Positions 61,102 to 64,000 of a DNA stretch of 64,000 nucleotides are shown here, in pieces. Numbering within the stretch: position 1 is the first letter of the stretch; the number at the start of each line of letters is the position of its first letter. A program made the position numbers and the translations under genes. Under the pieces are notes generated by a model. That model worked only from the letters and a program-made list of their open reading frames with translations, was not told the DNA's origin and did no database searches. The stretch covers positions 1 to 64,000 of the forward strand of contig NZ_JAERRF010000035.1 in the NCBI RefSeq assembly GCF_016741875.1, written 5' to 3'. The stretch comes from Streptomyces coffeae. GTDB lineage: Bacteria; Actinomycetota; Actinomycetes; Streptomycetales; Streptomycetaceae.

Positions 61102-61422
61102 GGCTTGCCTCCGTGGAAAGTTGGGTGCATCGGCGGAATTTCTCTGCCGCACCGCCGAGGTGCCTCCCAGTCTGGCCATCGACCGGCAAGGTGTCACTTG
61201 AGCTTTCAATACTCATATCATCACCCTCGGATAGCCTGTGAGAATTCCGAGACACCTCCCGGTATTCATGGTGCAGTTGAGCCGGGGCGGTTGAGTTGTC
61301 CATGAGTGGCGGCGCCTATGCCGTTCGGCGCGCCGCTTGCCCAACTGCCCTGTGGGGCACGCCACTCCCGCCCCGTATAGTCATGGTCTGACGCATTCGC
61401 CCCCGTCGGCCGGAGGTTCCAC
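61102..61422. other. divergent region upstream of the small gene and the methyltransferase
   Basis: These 321 bases separate the two leftward genes from the rightward methyltransferase. TATAGT at 61376-61381 may be a -10 box for the methyltransferase. AT-rich sequence around 61205-61235 (CTTTCAATACTCATATC) may be the promoter of the small gene. No gene is supported. Confidence 0.5.
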
Positions 61423-62088
61423 GTGACCACCTCGCCCCATTCAGACAAGGTGCACGCCGGCCAGGCCATGTACGGGCCGTGGACACTGCCCCTCTACGAC
61501 CTGATGGCCTTCAAGATCAACTGCCGGTTCCTCTTCCGCGTCCCGGTGTCCGAAGTGGTCGCCATGTTCGACCGCAACGTCTCCCCCGAGCATCTGGACC
61601 TCGGCGTGGGCACCGGCTACTTCTTGGACAACTGCCGCACCCATCCGGGGCAGTCCATCACCCTGGCCGATCTGAACGAGCACTCGCTGCGTCACGCGGC
61701 CCGTCGGCTGGCCCGCTTCGACGTCACCACGGTCCGGGCCAACGCGCTGGAACCGCTACCGCTTTCCGAGGCGACCTTCGGCTCGGCGTCGATGAACTTC
61801 CTGCTGCACTGCATTCCCGGCAGCATCCGTGAGAAGGCGAAAGTGCTGGACCATGTCGCGGCCTGTGTACGGCCGGGTGGGCGGCTCTTCGGCGCCACGG
61901 TGCTCACCCAGGGGGTACCGGTGGGGACCGCCGCGCGGGTGAACTTCCGGATGTGGAACAAGCGCGGCCTGATGAACAACTCCGAGGACAGCCTCGAGGA
62001 CCTGCGCACCGAGCTGGCCGCCCGCTTCCCCGACCACAAGCTCACCGTCCACGGCTGCGGCGCCCTCTTCGAGGCCGAGATCCCCTGA
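61423..62088 (+). CDS. class I SAM-dependent methyltransferase
   Basis: A 221-residue methyltransferase. Motif I is HLDLGVGTGYFLDNC (about residue 57), followed by ITLADLNEHSLRHA (motif II) and ASMNFLLHCIPG (motif IV). A proline/tyrosine-rich N-terminus (YGPWTLPLYDLMAFKINC) is typical of methyltransferases that act on small polyketide-like products. GTG 61423 follows CGGAGG. Location beside a PKS region suggests O- or C-methylation of its product. The neighbour across the hairpin is an acyl-CoA dehydrogenase on the other strand. Confidence 0.85.
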   Translation: MTTSPHSDKVHAGQAMYGPWTLPLYDLMAFKINCRFLFRVPVSEVVAMFDRNVSPEHLDLGVGTGYFLDNCRTHPGQSITLADLNEHSLRHAARRLARFDVTTVRANALEPLPLSEATFGSASMNFLLHCIPGSIREKAKVLDHVAACVRPGGRLFGATVLTQGVPVGTAARVNFRMWNKRGLMNNSEDSLEDLRTELAARFPDHKLTVHGCGALFEAEIP

Positions 62089-62104
62089 CATCCCGTACAC
62101 GACA

Positions 62105-62150
62105 GGGCCCGGTGCAACGCGCCACAACGGCAGCGTGTCACACCGGGCCC
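62105..62150. terminator. hairpin between convergent methyltransferase and acyl-CoA dehydrogenase
   Basis: GGGCCCGGTG (62105-62114) pairs with CACCGGGCCC (62141-62150) across 26 bases. The position between two convergent stops supports a bidirectional terminator. Confidence 0.6.
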
Positions 62151-62165
62151 GGTGGTCGCGTGTTC

Positions 62166-63323
62166 CTAGGAGCGGCGCGGCACCGGGATCACATAGCGGT
62201 TGAAGACCAGGTCGCGCAGGACGTCGTCACCGCCCTCCACGAGGGAGACGTAGCGGATGTCGCGCATCAGCTTTCCGATGGGCATCTCGTGGGTGTAGCC
62301 GAGCCCGCCGAACATCTCGGACCCCACACTGGCCACGTCCCAGCCGGCCTGGCCACAGAACATCTTGGCGGTCAGGGCGGACTTGAGGGTGCCCTGCCGG
62401 TGGAAGCTCGCGGCGGCGCCGGGGGCGGCCATGATCGCGTCATAGTCGCGGCCGGCGCGCAGACAGTGGCTCTTCATGACGTCGATCTGCATCTCCATCT
62501 GCCCGAGCCGCTGGGCGAACACGGGGCTCTCCACGAGGAGGCCGTCGCGCAGCGGCTTGGTCTTGGCGTAGGTCATGCAGTGGTCGCGGATGCGGCGGGC
62601 GACCCCGATCGCGGTGGCGGCGATGAGGATGCGGCTGGCGTTGAGGCCGATCTCCAGCAGCCGCAGGCCCGACCCCTCGAGGCGGTTGGCGGCGGGCACC
62701 CGGCAGCCCTTCAGGCTGACCTGGTAGGTGTACGAGGCGCGCAGACCGATGACGTCCCAGCGCTTCACGATCTCGACACCGGGGGTGTCGCGCGGGATCA
62801 GCACGGCGTGGTATGCCTCGGAGTCCTCGGCCGACCGGGCGATCACGACGAGGAAGTCGGCGAAGTCGGTGTTGGTCGAGAAGAACTTCTCACCGGTGAC
62901 GACGAGTTCGTCGCCCTCGGTCGCCACCACCGTCTCGGTCTTGCCGAGTTCGCTGCCCGCGTTCCGTTCACTGCCCAGTGTCGCGCAGAAGGAGCCCCGC
63001 TCGGCCATGGGCTTGAGATAGCGGGCCTTGAGCTCCTCGGAGCCGTACAGCTGCACGATGCTGGTGCCGAGTACCGAGATGAAGAGCGTGAAGGCCACTC
63101 CGGCGTCGCCGTAGGCGATCTCGTTGACGATCTCGACGCTGTCCTCGAGGCTGAGGCCGCGGCCGCCGAGCTCCTCCGGCAGCCACCAGTTGGCCAGTCC
63201 GGTCTCCCGGAACTTCTCGTAGACGTCCGAGGGCTTGTCCTCGAGCGCGTCCGTCTCCGTGTGTGGGCCGGCCAGACACTCCTTGACGAATGCGCGAACC
63301 GCCTTCAGGTCTTCCGGTTTCAT
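62166..63323 (-). CDS. acyl-CoA/acyl-ACP dehydrogenase
   Basis: A 385-residue flavoprotein dehydrogenase. The middle beta domain has ATLGSERNAGSELGKTETVV. The C-terminal helical domain has AATAIGVARRIRDHCM and the segment GGLGYTHEMPIGKLMRDIRYVSLVEGGDDV, which carries the catalytic glutamate (about 365). ATG 63323 follows GGGTGGAGAG, so the frame to 63413 is rejected. It removes two hydrogens from an acyl thioester to make an alpha,beta-enoyl form. It ends the leftward run that begins with the PKS and lies 43 bases after it, so it may make an unusual extender unit or desaturate a carrier-bound chain. Confidence 0.9.
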   Translation of the reverse strand: MKPEDLKAVRAFVKECLAGPHTETDALEDKPSDVYEKFRETGLANWWLPEELGGRGLSLEDSVEIVNEIAYGDAGVAFTLFISVLGTSIVQLYGSEELKARYLKPMAERGSFCATLGSERNAGSELGKTETVVATEGDELVVTGEKFFSTNTDFADFLVVIARSAEDSEAYHAVLIPRDTPGVEIVKRWDVIGLRASYTYQVSLKGCRVPAANRLEGSGLRLLEIGLNASRILIAATAIGVARRIRDHCMTYAKTKPLRDGLLVESPVFAQRLGQMEMQIDVMKSHCLRAGRDYDAIMAAPGAAASFHRQGTLKSALTAKMFCGQAGWDVASVGSEMFGGLGYTHEMPIGKLMRDIRYVSLVEGGDDVLRDLVFNRYVIPVPRRS

Positions 63324-63366
63324 CTCTCCACCCTTGTCGAGGTCAGCACACGAGGGCACGCGGTGC

Positions 63367-64000
63367 TCATTCGGAATTCGCCCGCTGTACGAGTGCCTCG
63401 ATGTCGAGGTCATCGATCTCGTCCAGTCCGTCGAGCGCGTCGTCCGGCAGGTCGGCGGTCTCCTCGACCACCTGCTCCGGCTCGGGGAACAGCAGTTCCC
63501 GCAGCCGTACCGCCAGCGCGGCGGGCGTCGGATAGTTGTAGATCACCGTGGCCGGGACATGGACTCCGGTGTCCTGCTTGACCTGGTTGCGGAACTCGAC
63601 ACCGCTGAGGGAGTCGAAACCGATCTCCTGGAACGACATCTCGGCATCGATGTCGTCGGCGGACGGATAGCCGAGCACCACGGCCGCGGTCTCCAGCAGC
63701 AGGGCCACCAGTTCCTCGCGCTGCTCCTCCGGCGAGAGGCGGACCAGCTTGCCCGCCATGGGCGACTCCCCGCTCTCCTCGGCGGCGACGGGCCGCTCGG
63801 AGGCCGCGGGCAGCGCGGGCTGCACCAGGGTGCGCAGCAGCGCGGGCACGGTGTCCTGCCACAGGGCGGCCCGCTCGATCTGCACGGGCAGTTGCAGCGT
63901 CTCGTCCGCGGCGAGAGCGGCGTCGAAGAGGGCGGTGCCCCGCGCCGCCGTCAGGGGCGTCATGCCGTGGCGCCGGAAGCGCGCCAGGTCGGACTGGCCG
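63367..64000 (-). CDS. type I modular polyketide synthase, C-terminal end (partial)
   Basis: The reading frame enters at the right edge of the window and ends at 63367. From the edge: the end of a ketoreductase domain (QSDLARFRRHGMTPLTAARG), a linker, then an acyl carrier protein (FQEIGFDSLSGVEFRNQVKQ, with the phosphopantetheine serine in GFDSLSG). The last 45 residues are acidic and end in DIDDLDIEALVQRANSE-like sequence, which looks like a C-terminal docking segment, so this subunit probably passes its chain to another PKS protein. No thioesterase is present here. The ATG at 63963 is internal, not a start. Confidence 0.93.
   Translation of the reverse strand, partial: GQSDLARFRRHGMTPLTAARGTALFDAALAADETLQLPVQIERAALWQDTVPALLRTLVQPALPAASERPVAAEESGESPMAGKLVRLSPEEQREELVALLLETAAVVLGYPSADDIDAEMSFQEIGFDSLSGVEFRNQVKQDTGVHVPATVIYNYPTPAALAVRLRELLFPEPEQVVEETADLPDDALDGLDEIDDLDIEALVQRANSE

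Overview
The window reads as a linear-chromosome actinomycete, almost certainly a Streptomyces. Very high GC, strong third-position GC bias, frequent GTG starts, ATGA/GTGA gene overlaps, a long-form GAPDH, secreted cellulases with no sugar-importer ATPase nearby, many TetR/DeoR/Fur regulators and a type I polyketide synthase at the right edge all fit this. The species cannot be named from the sequence. No tRNA, rRNA, CRISPR array or intact insertion sequence was seen.

1-15 kb: a biosynthetic-looking island without NRPS modules. It holds two ATP-grasp ligases, a FemAB-like aminoacyl/acyltransferase, an MFS exporter, a flavin monooxygenase, a P450, a class C beta-lactamase-fold enzyme whose catalytic serine is cysteine, two carrier-protein-like genes (one without the usual DS motif), a PLP amino-acid decarboxylase, and a one-carbon folate pair (FchA plus a FolD lacking the usual cyclohydrolase lysine). 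The simplest reading is an amino-acid-derived small molecule built by ATP-grasp amide ligation and carrier-protein chemistry. A ricin-type lectin membrane protein sits inside it. A DUF1266-like protein, a delta-9-type desaturase and an aspartate-nucleophile alpha/beta hydrolase follow (13.8-17.2 kb).

17-27.4 kb: a secreted GH9 cellulase; a TetR-glpD operon diverging from an alkyl-DHAP-synthase-like flavoenzyme, a lipid kinase and an SRPBCC protein; a DinB/MDMPI-like gene; a decayed two-component system readable in three frames; then an SseB-like gene and a WXG100-like gene that normally would lead into an RHS toxin.

27.4-42.1 kb: a block between two direct repeats of about 90 bp. It contains a PLP desulfhydrase/ACC-deaminase homologue, a polyol or rare-sugar catabolic locus (zinc dehydrogenase, two sugar-binding proteins, one permease pair, 2-hydroxyacid dehydrogenase, FGGY kinase, two inverted DeoR paralogues), an anti-sigma-type ATPase, a LysE remnant and gap. 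The second repeat copy abuts a 1515-residue RHS/YD-repeat toxin with a probable immunity gene, so the toxin operon appears split.

47-59 kb: an FAD monooxygenase with an apparent C-terminal frameshift and a divergent TetR with a clear palindrome; an ABC exporter pair; divergent fur and katG with a good promoter and a strong terminator; a gamma-glutamylcyclotransferase-like gene; an MFS drug exporter; a secreted GH5 cellulase.

59-64 kb: a large DUF6895-like protein paired with a 65-residue protein of unknown role, a methyltransferase, an acyl-CoA dehydrogenase, and the C-terminal end of a modular PKS that continues past the right edge.
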